Shown: positions 1 through 8,239 of the stretch, in pieces
Numbering within the stretch: the first letter of the stretch is position 1
Layout of the letters: each line of letters opens with the position of its first letter
Virus record (IMG/VR): IMGVR_UViG_3300043436_003181
Coordinates: 1-40,379 of that record
Direction: 5' to 3' (one strand)
DNA length: 40,379 bases
From: a virus
Translations under genes and position numbers: made by a program
Notes under the pieces: generated by a model
The model's input: the letters and a program-made list of their open reading frames with translations, nothing else
The model's database searches: none
Told to the model about the DNA's origin: nothing

Positions 1-12
1 GTCAAATGTCAT
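1..12 (-). CDS. start of a gene running off the left edge (partial)
   Basis: Only the first four codons (Met-Thr-Phe-Asp) lie in the window. The start is inferred: an AAGGA ribosome site at about 21-25 sits eight bases upstream of this ATG, and a promoter with -35 at 76-81 reads toward it. A second ATG at 19-17 is too close to the AAGGA to be preferred. The product cannot be judged. Confidence 0.3.
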
Positions 13-53
13 TTGTCATGTCCTTTTAAGGGTTGAGCATGTTTGATAAATTC

Positions 54-93
54 AATTTAGCATAGTTTTCTAACTTGTCAAATATTTTTACAA
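54..93 (-). promoter_or_regulatory. promoter with 19-bp operator dyad (copy 1)
   Basis: On the minus strand, TTGACA (76-81) is followed after 16 bases by TAAATT (54-59). The -35 box lies inside the dyad TTGTCAA-N5-TTTACAA (75-93). The same dyad and -35 geometry occur at 2296-2314, 17280-17298 and 34066-34084. It lies just after the stop codon of the helicase gene and would drive the gene that leaves the window at the left. Confidence 0.6.
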
Positions 94-94
94 A

Positions 95-1726
95 TTATTT
101 ATTATTCTTTGTTGCATAGATCAATCTTTGTTTTTGCCCTGTTGTATCTTGGATATATTGGGCATCTTTCAAAGCCTTATTAAACGCTTTAGCAAATAAT
201 CCCATGTTTAAAATTGACATATGCACTTCATCCGCCAATTGCCCCGGTCTGTGTGTTCTTGCTAGTAATTGTTCCCAAGTGCTGGGGTGTGCTAATGGGT
301 GAACGATGATTTGATTGTGCCAAGATTGTAAATTCTTCCCTGTGCCATGTGCTTGGATACTCATGATTGCCGTATGTGCTATGTGTTTATTTGTATCCAA
401 TCTTTTAGCATCCTCGTCACCTGCACCATACATCTCACAATTCAAAGCCTCTTTGAGCTTATGCGCTAGGGCGGAATATGCGCACCATATTAAAACAGGT
501 TCAGACTGTTCAAGCGTCCACTTTTTCACAAAGTCAATAAGATATGTATCAAGCCAAATCGCTTTTGTCTTAGGGGGTTCTCTATCTTTTACACTTTTCC
601 AATTTTGCCATGCAATCGCAAGAGATTTAGGCGCTTGGGGGGTTTCTGCATACTGTGAAATCAAAGAAACACTATCAAAACTTGATCGTTCAAGCATTTG
701 AAAAGAAGCACGCCCCCATGCCCTTTTGTACTCAATCCATTGTTGATCAATTTCTCTATTTTCCCAATCCCAAGTATACACAAACCCGCAAGAGATTTGC
801 CCCCATACTCTAAGCATAAATGAATCTTTTGGCGTCCATAAATCGCTTGATTGAAACATGGCTTCAAGCTGTTCATTATCAAGTATCTCATTCGTTGCGC
901 TTACGATATCCCCCGTACTCATAGCGATTGCAATACTCTTTTTAAGACTAGTAGGCATGCTAATTTTTTCTTTGTTGATAATCAATGATGCCCCAACTTC
1001 TTGACTCTTAGTGATAACAATCCCTTTTGATCTTTGTAAGCGTGCTAAATACTCGTCTTTTGATCCACCCTTAACAATATTGCTTACTAACTTAGATGGA
1101 AGTCCTTCCTCTATACATAAGCACCATTCTTGTACGATCTGGGCAATCCTAGGAATTGGGGAATAAACCCCCAACGCCCAAGATGCCAAATGCGAATAGT
1201 CACTGATTGATCTTGCGACCAATGTGCCACTTAAAGCGCAAAATTTAGGCATAAACTTGATCATATAGTTATCTAGTCGTCTTACTCTTGCACTCTTCAA
1301 ATTGCGTAAACAATGCGCCTCATCGCATATAATAAGATCGGGGGCATACTCCTCAAGCTCTTTTAATCGCTTGGGAGAACTAAGGGTTTCATAAGATAAA
1401 ACTTTCATATCTTTAAAATCCCAATGTTGCCCATATGCTTGGCGATCTGAGAGATGTTGAGTAATCATGAACGCAGGTAGCAATAAAAGCGGGCGTTCTG
1501 ATCTTAAAACAGTAGGGAGAAGCATAGATACTAGTGTTTTACCTTCACCACACGCAACAAATCCTAGTAAACCTTTTCGATCAATTGCTTGCCATAACAT
1601 TTCATTTTGAATAGGCCTAAGCGTTTGTTTGCCCTCTGGTTTCTTTAGGTATTTTGTTAAATCTTGAGTATGTTCAATTTTATCTAGGGGAACTACTTTT
1701 AACCGTTCCCATTCAGTAGCAATCAT
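95..1726 (-). CDS. SNF2-type superfamily 2 DNA helicase/translocase
   Basis: This is a 543-aa ATP-dependent DNA translocase of the phage SNF2 type. A Walker A box GEGKT (residues 60-64), a DEAH box (135-138), a motif III-like SGTL (about 166) and motif VI ARTHRPGQ (489-496) appear in the right order. The short RecA-like core without a large accessory region fits phage replication or recombination helicases. The gene ends the replication operon: its ATG lies seven bases beyond the stop of the nuclease gene, and its ribosome site is weak (AAGAG), so translation may be coupled to that gene. It probably acts with the adjacent primase-helicase and nuclease on phage DNA in the cytoplasm. The family is clear; the exact role (fork remodelling, recombination or initiation) is inferred. 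Confidence 0.85.
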   Translation of the reverse strand: MIATEWERLKVVPLDKIEHTQDLTKYLKKPEGKQTLRPIQNEMLWQAIDRKGLLGFVACGEGKTLVSMLLPTVLRSERPLLLLPAFMITQHLSDRQAYGQHWDFKDMKVLSYETLSSPKRLKELEEYAPDLIICDEAHCLRNLKSARVRRLDNYMIKFMPKFCALSGTLVARSISDYSHLASWALGVYSPIPRIAQIVQEWCLCIEEGLPSKLVSNIVKGGSKDEYLARLQRSKGIVITKSQEVGASLIINKEKISMPTSLKKSIAIAMSTGDIVSATNEILDNEQLEAMFQSSDLWTPKDSFMLRVWGQISCGFVYTWDWENREIDQQWIEYKRAWGRASFQMLERSSFDSVSLISQYAETPQAPKSLAIAWQNWKSVKDREPPKTKAIWLDTYLIDFVKKWTLEQSEPVLIWCAYSALAHKLKEALNCEMYGAGDEDAKRLDTNKHIAHTAIMSIQAHGTGKNLQSWHNQIIVHPLAHPSTWEQLLARTHRPGQLADEVHMSILNMGLFAKAFNKALKDAQYIQDTTGQKQRLIYATKNNK

Positions 1727-1733
1727 TTTTATA

Positions 1734-2885
1734 TTAGACTCTTCGAATTACTGTGTTTGCATTGGCAATTAAAAGACTTCCTACTCTTGTATATTCATCA
1801 CTCATTGGATCAATGTAGATGCTTGCTGTTGTCTTTGACCAACCTTGTGAAGCTAGTAACGATTGGAAAGCATTCCACCCTTTCCCATAATCAACTTGAG
1901 ATAAATGAAACACTTGAAACTGAGTACAAATCATCTGAATTTCTTCTTTAAACGCTTCATAGAATGATATGGGGGCGATGGTGCTTTTTTGTGGCATACA
2001 ACCAATAAACAATGATCGGCGTTCATATGGTGGAACAATTGCTAAAGGTTTTTCAATTTGTGATTGAATCTTAGCCTCTACTTGGGGGGCAACTGGTGCA
2101 ACTGGTGCAACTTGTGTTTTTGGTGCTGTGAGTCCTAACTTGCTTGCTAGGTCTTGGCCTTGTGTCTGTGTCATAGTGTCAATCTCTTTTCTTTTTAAAA
2201 GACATTCGGAGCGATAAGGGCAACCGCCAAACTTGAAACAAGAATCTAAGTTCTTTTCAATAGTGGTTTCTTCCTTTATAGCATCCAATTTCATCTTGTC
2301 AATAGTTTTTACAATCTCGATAAATTGCTCTTCGTTCTCTTGTCTAGTAAGTACATATGAAACACTAGATGACCAAGAGGGCGTTTTTGTACCATAGTAC
2401 ACATGCACAAGTTCAACCTGTTCAAGCATTGGCATATTGTCAAAAACGGCCTTAGCATAGATATTCATTTGAACATCATAACCCAATTCTTTTGAAGTCT
2501 TTGTATACTTCTTTGAACTTGTGGTTTTATGGTCAATGATTCTTACAAACCCCTGACCCTTATGGAGCAAGTCAATAAATCCCATAATGGGAATAGGGGA
2601 TTCTTTAATTGGTAGTGCCTCATGAATACCTAGTTCTATTGATAAATCCTCACTAGGATTTGGGAGAAACTCAAGCCCACGCTTGGCAATTTGCCCAATA
2701 TCCGAATCAGGGATATCTAAGCCATCTCTAAAATAGGCCTCAATGACGCTATGGATTTCTTTACCTAGCTCAGTGGATGGACTAGATGGACTTGGCAAAC
2801 CTACAATCTTTTGAAGATACCACTTGCGGGGGCAATCAAGATAAGTTTTAATCTGTGATGCGGAAACATGCTTAAATTCGCCCAT
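1734..2885 (-). CDS. Cas4/RecB-like PD-(D/E)XK nuclease with Fe-S cluster cysteines
   Basis: The protein has 383 residues. The N-terminal ~235 match the Cas4/AddB-type exonuclease pattern: an opening SxSQIxxYxxCPRKWYL with Cys18, His45, Asp105 (IMGFIDLL), the Asp118-His-Lys120 core and a QxxxY motif at 139-143. Three further cysteines (216, 222, 228) complete a probable 4Fe-4S cluster with Cys18. A Pro/Ala/Val-rich linker (about 255-270) leads to a C-terminal domain of about 90 residues that is not part of Cas4 and that I do not recognise. The start overlaps the primase stop as TAATG, so the two are translationally coupled. It probably trims DNA ends during replication or recombination. No CRISPR genes are nearby, so this is not a CRISPR Cas4. 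An internal promoter-like element lies at 2275-2314. Confidence 0.85.
   Translation of the reverse strand: MGEFKHVSASQIKTYLDCPRKWYLQKIVGLPSPSSPSTELGKEIHSVIEAYFRDGLDIPDSDIGQIAKRGLEFLPNPSEDLSIELGIHEALPIKESPIPIMGFIDLLHKGQGFVRIIDHKTTSSKKYTKTSKELGYDVQMNIYAKAVFDNMPMLEQVELVHVYYGTKTPSWSSSVSYVLTRQENEEQFIEIVKTIDKMKLDAIKEETTIEKNLDSCFKFGGCPYRSECLLKRKEIDTMTQTQGQDLASKLGLTAPKTQVAPVAPVAPQVEAKIQSQIEKPLAIVPPYERRSLFIGCMPQKSTIAPISFYEAFKEEIQMICTQFQVFHLSQVDYGKGWNAFQSLLASQGWSKTTASIYIDPMSDEYTRVGSLLIANANTVIRRV
2275..2314 (-). promoter_or_regulatory. internal promoter with operator dyad (copy 2)
   Basis: Inside the nuclease coding sequence the minus strand shows TTGACA (2297-2302), 16 bases, then TATAAA (2275-2280). 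The -35 box again lies in the dyad TTGTCAA-N5-TTTACAA (2296-2314). The bases also encode residues near 191-198, so this could be chance, but all 14 fixed positions match the other three copies. It would give a transcript for the end of this gene and the downstream helicase. Confidence 0.45.
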
Positions 2886-5800
2886 TATTCTTTATCACCG
2901 TACTTTTCTTTTGATGCCTGTTCTCTTTGTTCGGGGGTTGTCGCTTTAGCAAGTGCATCTTTGACGCTGCTAACGCCTAGAACGCTTTTGATCAAATCAT
3001 TAGCATCAAATTTGATACTCTTTTTAGTGCTATTTGCGTCACAAGTCACCCCGCCCATTGGAACGCCTTCCGCATACTGTGATAAATAGACTTCTTTAGA
3101 AACTCTTGTTGTAGGGAAACCTTGAAGCCACCTATGATCATAAACACCACGCTTTTCAAGTTTCAACTCCGCCCCGCTCTTTTTCTCTTTGCTAAGGCCA
3201 AAGAACTCGATCGCTTTATTCACTTTTATGCTTGTCCATTTGTTTTTATCAACTGGGAAATTCTCTTTAATCAGGATATCCACGATTTCAGCGGGTTTCT
3301 TAAGTTCTTTGAGTAGTGTGGATAATCTAAGTTTTAATTGCTCAGTGAATACGCGTGTTAAAGGATCAATAGAGGGAACATTAAACAATTGTGTTTCTTC
3401 CTCTATGGGTTCTTGTTTGATGGGTTCTTGTTTGACAGGTTCTTGTATTTGATAAATAAATTCAGCCTCACAACGATCACTAGAAAGCCCGCAATTATTG
3501 CCCGCTTGTAAAAAGTTACATGCTTGCTTTTTGTCTGTATCCTCTTTATATCCACATGCTTGTAAAATCGCTTGTAGGGGGTCGACTTGTACACTCTCAA
3601 GCGCTTTTACTTGTGCTTGTTGTATTGGTGCTTGTGCTTGTTGTATTGGTGCTTGTGCCTCAACCTTTGGCGTTGGGTATTGTGTAAAGTCTGTTGGCAA
3701 GGTTTCTTTTCTTGGGGGTGATACCTTTACAAGACTAAAAGCGTTATTTCTACCGGGTAATCTATGTAATTGTAACTTATAGCCGTTGCAGACTTTATCT
3801 TTATAACGCATCAATCTACGACCTAAATTAACAATATTAAGAGAAACGCCCAGTAATAAAGTTTCTTGTAGCATTTCAAGATGTGAATCATCTTGTTTCT
3901 TAGTCTTGAGAGCGTTTAATAAGTCTTGACTTGTCCAAGTTTGACCAACACCCACATCTTTTTGATAGGCGTATAAAGATTGAAAAAGATTTGAAAGATC
4001 ATCATTTTCCCTTGATACAATTTCAGAGCGGGACATTTCAACAATATCAATCTTTTCAAATCCTAGCAGCTTTCCAACCCATGCAACAGGATATTGAACC
4101 CAATCAGCCCATTCGGTAAAACTGCCTATTGAACTAAGTTCAATACTCAAGGCATCAAGATCAGCATGTTCTTGAAAACTCTTTTGAATAGTAAGCATGT
4201 CCCGCCAAATAGAACTAGTATTTTGAGAAGCATAACTCACAATGTCTTTGTGTTTAAAGTCGCTTCGTTCAGCGGGGTTATCAAGATCAGATACTAGTCG
4301 AACAGTGATAACGCGTCTATCTGTATCAGCTTTAAGAACGGCATTGTTTGCAGTTCCCGCAAAGAATGTTTTAATCTTTACAGATGTCATCTCACTTGAA
4401 CCAAGTCTACGGGTTTTATATACGGTACTTGTTAGCATAGCATCAAGCCCGCCTGTTCCTAGTGAATTGGTGATATTGTCAATCACTATATAATCTTCAC
4501 CACTTAAAAGAAGGCCATCTAAGCGCTTTTCAAGTTCCTCTGTTTTCTCTGGGGGGATGATGATTGATGGGTGCTTGATACCATATACACCCGCTAAAGC
4601 TGTTTGAATAAATGTAGTTTTCCCCGTTGCTTTTGAATTGGCAGATACTAGAAACAAGGGGGCGGGAGCATCAATTTTCTTTCTAAATCCCGCTGTGAAA
4701 AGCGTTGCTAGTGCCATAAGACGATATGATTCTTGTGCGAATGGGAAATCACAAAACAAATCTAGTAATCGTAATGCGGACGCCTTAGCCTCTTTAATAC
4801 TAGAGGGAATATTTAAAAGAGAACTCGCATTAAAATGCTTTACAGGTGCATAGAAACATGCTTGAGCTTCGCAAAAGCCTTTATGTGCTTGTAAGGGTTC
4901 AAAAGCGTTGTTGATAGGTGGCAGGCTAGTAATCCCCTCAATGCGTGGAAGTTCATCTTTGATATATGCGTAATAAGTCTTAATTGTGTTTGTTTGCAGC
5001 GCTATGTAATTTCTTGTCATCCCCTCTTTGTTTACCTTGACCGTATAGAACTTAGAGAATTGTAAAATGTACCCTGTGATTTCTTCAACGCTTGGGATAT
5101 ACATGACTTCTTGGTCAATTTCAGCGTTCATCTTGACGCGAACAATATCATGGCCTCTTTGGTAAAAAGGGGCTTCTTTAGCAGATTTAAGAATCTCTAC
5201 TAAGTTTTTGATGATGCCTTGCCCATCTGTGCTATCATATTCAAATTCAAAGCCATCTTGTACAAAATCGCCCCATTCTCTAGGGAATTTATTCCTTAAG
5301 GCATTGGGCTTTGTGCGCTCAGCTTTACAAGACGCGTGCATACAATTGAACACCCACCCATTATCACCAAGGAAAAGAACGCTTGCGGTGCTTTTGTCAT
5401 CTGTGGATGAATGTAATGTATGCCATGGACATTGAACCCTATGAACTAATTCACCATTGATTTGTTTGTTCATTGGTTCAAGATATAAATTGCTTGCTTT
5501 GAACACTTCGATCACGCCATTATTCACGCCCCTAATGCTTTGTCTTTGTGCTGTGATGTAGGAAATATCAGAGAATAGACTTAATCGGTCGAACTTATGA
5601 ACATATTGTTTATTTGGGACATAGAAAAAAGATTGTAAAGGTTCTTTTTCTCTCACAACTTGGGGCAGGCGGTAAGTTTTTACCACTGTATCACAAGACA
5701 CATCAAACGCCCCATAAGTTGACTTTGGAAGCATGGCTAAAATCTGTTCATAAACCTTTTCCCAATCTTTGCCCTTTAAATCCTTATCCAAGATAAAAGG

Positions 5801-6253
5801 CGCTTCTAATGGGATGATACAACGAAGGCCGTGCTTAGTCTTGTAGGTCAATGAATTGCCAAGAATTGGGTGACTTGACCAAGATACAACGCAAGCGGTG
5901 AAATCATCATTTGACCATGCCCATTTTTCACGAGGGTTGTCCATTTGCTTGGCATCAAAATCAAGAGCAATGAAATCAATCTGTACTTGAACATCTTTCA
6001 ATTGGTCAACAGATAAACGCCATGTTTGCCCATCGCTTTTGATCAATTGTGAAGCGTGGGCGGGTTGCATTTGTGCATCTGTCTTAAAGAGGGTTCTAAG
6101 CGCTTGTTTCAAGTCCATATGATAGACTTGACCATATTGGCCGGCCTTGACTTTGAGATTTGGCAAAACAGAACATGCGAGGGGTTCAGAATACCAAGCA
6201 TTTAAATCTTGTTCAGAGAGATAAGGATAAAATAAACCTGTGCGGGTTGTCAT
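2885..6253 (-). CDS. bifunctional primase-helicase (AEP-like primase, zinc motif, ATPase)
   Basis: This 1122-aa protein combines RNA or DNA priming with helicase loading or unwinding. The N-terminal third looks like an archaeo-eukaryotic primase: Asp98-x-Asp100 (ALDFDAK), an SSH at 126-128 with TKHGLR at 139-144, and Asp188 followed by YRLPQ. A zinc motif follows (Cys275, His278, Cys304, Cys309). An ATPase domain has Walker A SANSKATGKTT (537-547) and a Walker B-like IVIDN (589-593), as in superfamily 3 or D5-type phage helicases. The region about 840-960 is low complexity, with QAPIQQ and KQEPI repeats, and is probably a flexible linker to a C-terminal domain. TAGGAG lies nine bases before the ATG and a strong promoter lies at 6284-6312. 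It is the first gene of the replication operon. Confidence 0.85.
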   Translation of the reverse strand: MTTRTGLFYPYLSEQDLNAWYSEPLACSVLPNLKVKAGQYGQVYHMDLKQALRTLFKTDAQMQPAHASQLIKSDGQTWRLSVDQLKDVQVQIDFIALDFDAKQMDNPREKWAWSNDDFTACVVSWSSHPILGNSLTYKTKHGLRCIIPLEAPFILDKDLKGKDWEKVYEQILAMLPKSTYGAFDVSCDTVVKTYRLPQVVREKEPLQSFFYVPNKQYVHKFDRLSLFSDISYITAQRQSIRGVNNGVIEVFKASNLYLEPMNKQINGELVHRVQCPWHTLHSSTDDKSTASVLFLGDNGWVFNCMHASCKAERTKPNALRNKFPREWGDFVQDGFEFEYDSTDGQGIIKNLVEILKSAKEAPFYQRGHDIVRVKMNAEIDQEVMYIPSVEEITGYILQFSKFYTVKVNKEGMTRNYIALQTNTIKTYYAYIKDELPRIEGITSLPPINNAFEPLQAHKGFCEAQACFYAPVKHFNASSLLNIPSSIKEAKASALRLLDLFCDFPFAQESYRLMALATLFTAGFRKKIDAPAPLFLVSANSKATGKTTFIQTALAGVYGIKHPSIIIPPEKTEELEKRLDGLLLSGEDYIVIDNITNSLGTGGLDAMLTSTVYKTRRLGSSEMTSVKIKTFFAGTANNAVLKADTDRRVITVRLVSDLDNPAERSDFKHKDIVSYASQNTSSIWRDMLTIQKSFQEHADLDALSIELSSIGSFTEWADWVQYPVAWVGKLLGFEKIDIVEMSRSEIVSRENDDLSNLFQSLYAYQKDVGVGQTWTSQDLLNALKTKKQDDSHLEMLQETLLLGVSLNIVNLGRRLMRYKDKVCNGYKLQLHRLPGRNNAFSLVKVSPPRKETLPTDFTQYPTPKVEAQAPIQQAQAPIQQAQVKALESVQVDPLQAILQACGYKEDTDKKQACNFLQAGNNCGLSSDRCEAEFIYQIQEPVKQEPIKQEPIEEETQLFNVPSIDPLTRVFTEQLKLRLSTLLKELKKPAEIVDILIKENFPVDKNKWTSIKVNKAIEFFGLSKEKKSGAELKLEKRGVYDHRWLQGFPTTRVSKEVYLSQYAEGVPMGGVTCDANSTKKSIKFDANDLIKSVLGVSSVKDALAKATTPEQREQASKEKYGDKE
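3610..3651. repeat. two perfect 21-bp tandem repeats within the primase-helicase gene
   Basis: The 21-bp unit at 3610-3630 is repeated exactly at 3631-3651, followed by a partial third copy. It encodes the QAPIQQA repeats in the linker. Copy number could change by slippage without breaking the frame, since 21 bp is seven codons. Confidence 0.8.
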
Positions 6254-6283
6254 AGTTTCTCCTATATGGATTAAGGTTGATCT

Positions 6284-6312
6284 AAAATATAGGAAAAAAG
6301 CTAATCTGTCAA
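6284..6312 (-). promoter_or_regulatory. sigma70-type promoter of the replication operon
   Basis: On the minus strand, TTGACA (6307-6312) and TATTTT (6284-6289) are separated by 17 bases, about 30 bases ahead of the primase ATG, with TAGGAG between. Unlike the four dyad promoters, this -35 box has no TTTACAA partner, so it is probably not under the same control. Confidence 0.75.
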
Positions 6313-6370
6313 TTTAAAAAGATCAGGGGGGATTTGAAAAAAGATCTTAATCACATCTTTCTTTTTAATT

Positions 6371-6523
6371 TCATATACTTATGGGGATGATGACGATATT
6401 ATTCATTTTTCCCTTGCTCCTATATATACACAATACACATATGAATCCTATGTATGTATATATTACCAAGATAAATGAAATGCTTAAAACATCTTCACTA
6501 TCTTCACCATCTCCGTAAGTCAT
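6371..6523 (-). CDS. possible 50-aa single-pass membrane protein
   Basis: In the 337-bp gap between the tail genes and the replication operon, a 50-codon frame opens at ATG 6523. Its product has an acidic N-terminus (GDGEDSED), a hydrophobic stretch of about 22 residues (12-34), then the basic RSKGK, a typical small membrane-protein layout. No ribosome site precedes the ATG, which counts against it. A strong TAGGAG-N9-ATG does occur inside the frame, but that start would give only 11 residues. Nothing else in the gap looks coding. It could be a holin-like or inhibitory peptide, or a chance frame. Confidence 0.3.
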   Translation of the reverse strand: MTYGDGEDSEDVLSISFILVIYTYIGFICVLCIYRSKGKMNNIVIIPISI

Positions 6524-6542
6524 TGTATTTATTGATAAATTT

Positions 6543-6584
6543 TTAGGGGGGATTTATAAAAACATCTCCCCTAATCCCCCCTAA
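6543..6584 (-). terminator. 12-bp perfect G6/C6 hairpin after the last tail gene
   Basis: The arms at 6543-6554 and 6573-6584 are exact inverted repeats (TTAGGGGGGATT and its complement) around an 18-base loop, just beyond the stop codon of the last structural gene. No U-run follows on the minus strand, so it may be a Rho-assisted or imperfect terminator, or a 3'-end stabilising hairpin. AGGGGGGATTT recurs at 6325-6335 and could compete for pairing. Confidence 0.45.
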
Positions 6585-6590
6585 TCTTAA

Positions 6591-7502
6591 CTAAATCTTA
6601 GGTGGAAATGGGAAAAGTCCTTGTTGTGCATAGATACTTAGTGATTGATACTCAAGCGAGGTATCCCAATCTTGACTTAGTACTTCATATTTGATTCCTG
6701 CAACAATGCACTTTTTTAGAATAGTACCAAACACACCATCTAAATTTGTACCGCCTAAATAAAGCGGAAAAGGCCCAGTGATTTGATTGCCATAGTCCTC
6801 TGTATCTGGATCAAGATCAAACAGGTTTAAAAGTTGCCCGCCAAATGGTTCACCTTCATCCCGTTCTTCCCCATCCTCTTTTAAATATGTGGGCGGTGCT
6901 TTTGCTAGTGTAGAATCAAGGTAGATTGTAAATTTGCCATTCTTTAAATCGTTTGCTTGGTTTTGGTTACCAAGTCCCCCGCTTGTTGTTTCAAAGATTA
7001 AAAAGGGTAGAAATTCCATTTGTTTTACTGTGGTGCTTTGCCCTGTTGTGTATGCTTGAAACATAGGATTATTCATTGTTGGACTAGTAACAAGTTGGTA
7101 AGTTCTAACCACGATAGGGGGCGTCCCTGCTTCATGTATAGAACGAACCATATAAATCTTACTTGATCCATCGCTAAGAGTAACACGAATTAGCTTATGA
7201 ACCCTACCGTCTGAGATGTCACCTGTAGGCAAGGCAAAACGCCCATTTACATTGATTAAAACATCCTCATAAGTTTCTTGATCAATCCATGGCTTAAATA
7301 ACCAATATAACGCGTTAAAAAGTTGGGGATAAGTGCCTTTTGGTTGGTAAATAATCGCCTGCATGACTTTTGCCCAATAAGCACGGGGAAAAGAAGCGGG
7401 GCGAGCAAGATCATAGAAAAAACTAAGTCTATCTAAGTCGGTACTAGTTGCACTTGTGAAAATGGTTGAATGTCTTGCTTTGTCAATTTGTGATAGTAGC
7501 AT
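6591..7502 (-). CDS. distal tail or baseplate protein
   Basis: This 303-aa protein is the last gene of the tail module. No domain can be named with certainty. Visible features are a helical N-terminus with ASFPRAYWAKVMQAIIYQP, a beta-rich middle, an acidic loop (KEDGEERDEGEP) and a Pro-rich C-terminus. Its ORF overlaps the upstream gene by 20 bp, and a very strong ribosome site (GGAGGTGA) lies inside that gene just ahead of the ATG, so the two are tightly coupled. Position after the J-like and fibre-like proteins suggests it attaches fibres or forms the outer baseplate. That is inference from gene order. Confidence 0.6.
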   Translation of the reverse strand: MLLSQIDKARHSTIFTSATSTDLDRLSFFYDLARPASFPRAYWAKVMQAIIYQPKGTYPQLFNALYWLFKPWIDQETYEDVLINVNGRFALPTGDISDGRVHKLIRVTLSDGSSKIYMVRSIHEAGTPPIVVRTYQLVTSPTMNNPMFQAYTTGQSTTVKQMEFLPFLIFETTSGGLGNQNQANDLKNGKFTIYLDSTLAKAPPTYLKEDGEERDEGEPFGGQLLNLFDLDPDTEDYGNQITGPFPLYLGGTNLDGVFGTILKKCIVAGIKYEVLSQDWDTSLEYQSLSIYAQQGLFPFPPKI

Positions 7503-8229
7503 AGCTCACCTCCGCCCCTTTTTGAATTGTGCTGTATGGTTGTTCTGTTTGCACATAGACGGCATTGCCTGCAATACTAGTAACCAAGCATTTAATGCCC
7601 TGTACAAAGATCACTTGATCCACATCTAACCCTAGATTACTTTCTAGCTTAAGTAAAACATCATCACTTGACCCAATAATCTCAGAAAGTAGTGTTGTAT
7701 CTGTGACCCTTGTTTTCCCTATTCCTTTTAGTGTGTTCAACTCTTGACCTATGCACGAAGTCAATGCTTCTAGTACGCCAAGATCATCTGTATCAAGTGA
7801 AGTACTAGCATATGAAAACAACGTATCTTGATTTAATAGGCGTTCCCCCGCCTTATACAAAGGGGGAAGGGATGCCCGTAGTTCATAGGTTTCAAGGTTT
7901 CTTAGTCTGCGCTTTACTTGCACGCCTGCCGATACTGTATAATCTTGCACGCCATAGCTTAAAACTAGATCATATATTCCGGGTTCTAAGATAGGCGATG
8001 AACATAGAACATATTGCCCCCTTTGTACTTGGCATTTGACGCCCTGACCGGGTAGGCATGAATAAAGATACTGAGTAAAAGCAAGCGTACTTGTATTCTT
8101 TAATCTAATCTTAATCTCTTGATCATTTGTAATTGTGTTATCTGTGAAATAATCACCGATTACATAGATCAAATAACCACCATCATCCCCAATCAAAGAG
8201 GATAATGGACTTATTTCTAAGTTTGCCAT
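7483..8229 (-). CDS. baseplate- or fibre-associated protein with Ig/IPT-like N-terminus
   Basis: This 248-aa protein starts with a beta-rich segment of about 100 residues of the Ig/IPT type (IGDDGGYLIYVIGDYFTDN, then PILEPGIYDLVLSYG), followed by a more helical half. Such domains are common in phage baseplate and fibre proteins, where they bind sugars or neighbouring subunits. It lies ten bases downstream of the fibre-like gene and overlaps the next gene by 20 bp, so all three are probably made together. The exact structural role is not evident. Confidence 0.6.
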   Translation of the reverse strand: MANLEISPLSSLIGDDGGYLIYVIGDYFTDNTITNDQEIKIRLKNTSTLAFTQYLYSCLPGQGVKCQVQRGQYVLCSSPILEPGIYDLVLSYGVQDYTVSAGVQVKRRLRNLETYELRASLPPLYKAGERLLNQDTLFSYASTSLDTDDLGVLEALTSCIGQELNTLKGIGKTRVTDTTLLSEIIGSSDDVLLKLESNLGLDVDQVIFVQGIKCLVTSIAGNAVYVQTEQPYSTIQKGAEVSYATITN

Positions 8230-8239
8230 TTACTAATCC

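Noticed and set aside
1-15. Palindrome CAAATG-T-CATTTG as an operator
   Set aside because: It lies over the first codons of the left-edge gene and has no second copy in the window.
315-701. Plus-strand 128-codon frame over the helicase gene
   Set aside because: Antisense to a gene with intact motifs, no ribosome site, and no recognisable features.
1734-2885. CRISPR adaptation module
   Set aside because: No repeat array and no cas1 or cas2; the nuclease belongs to a replication operon.
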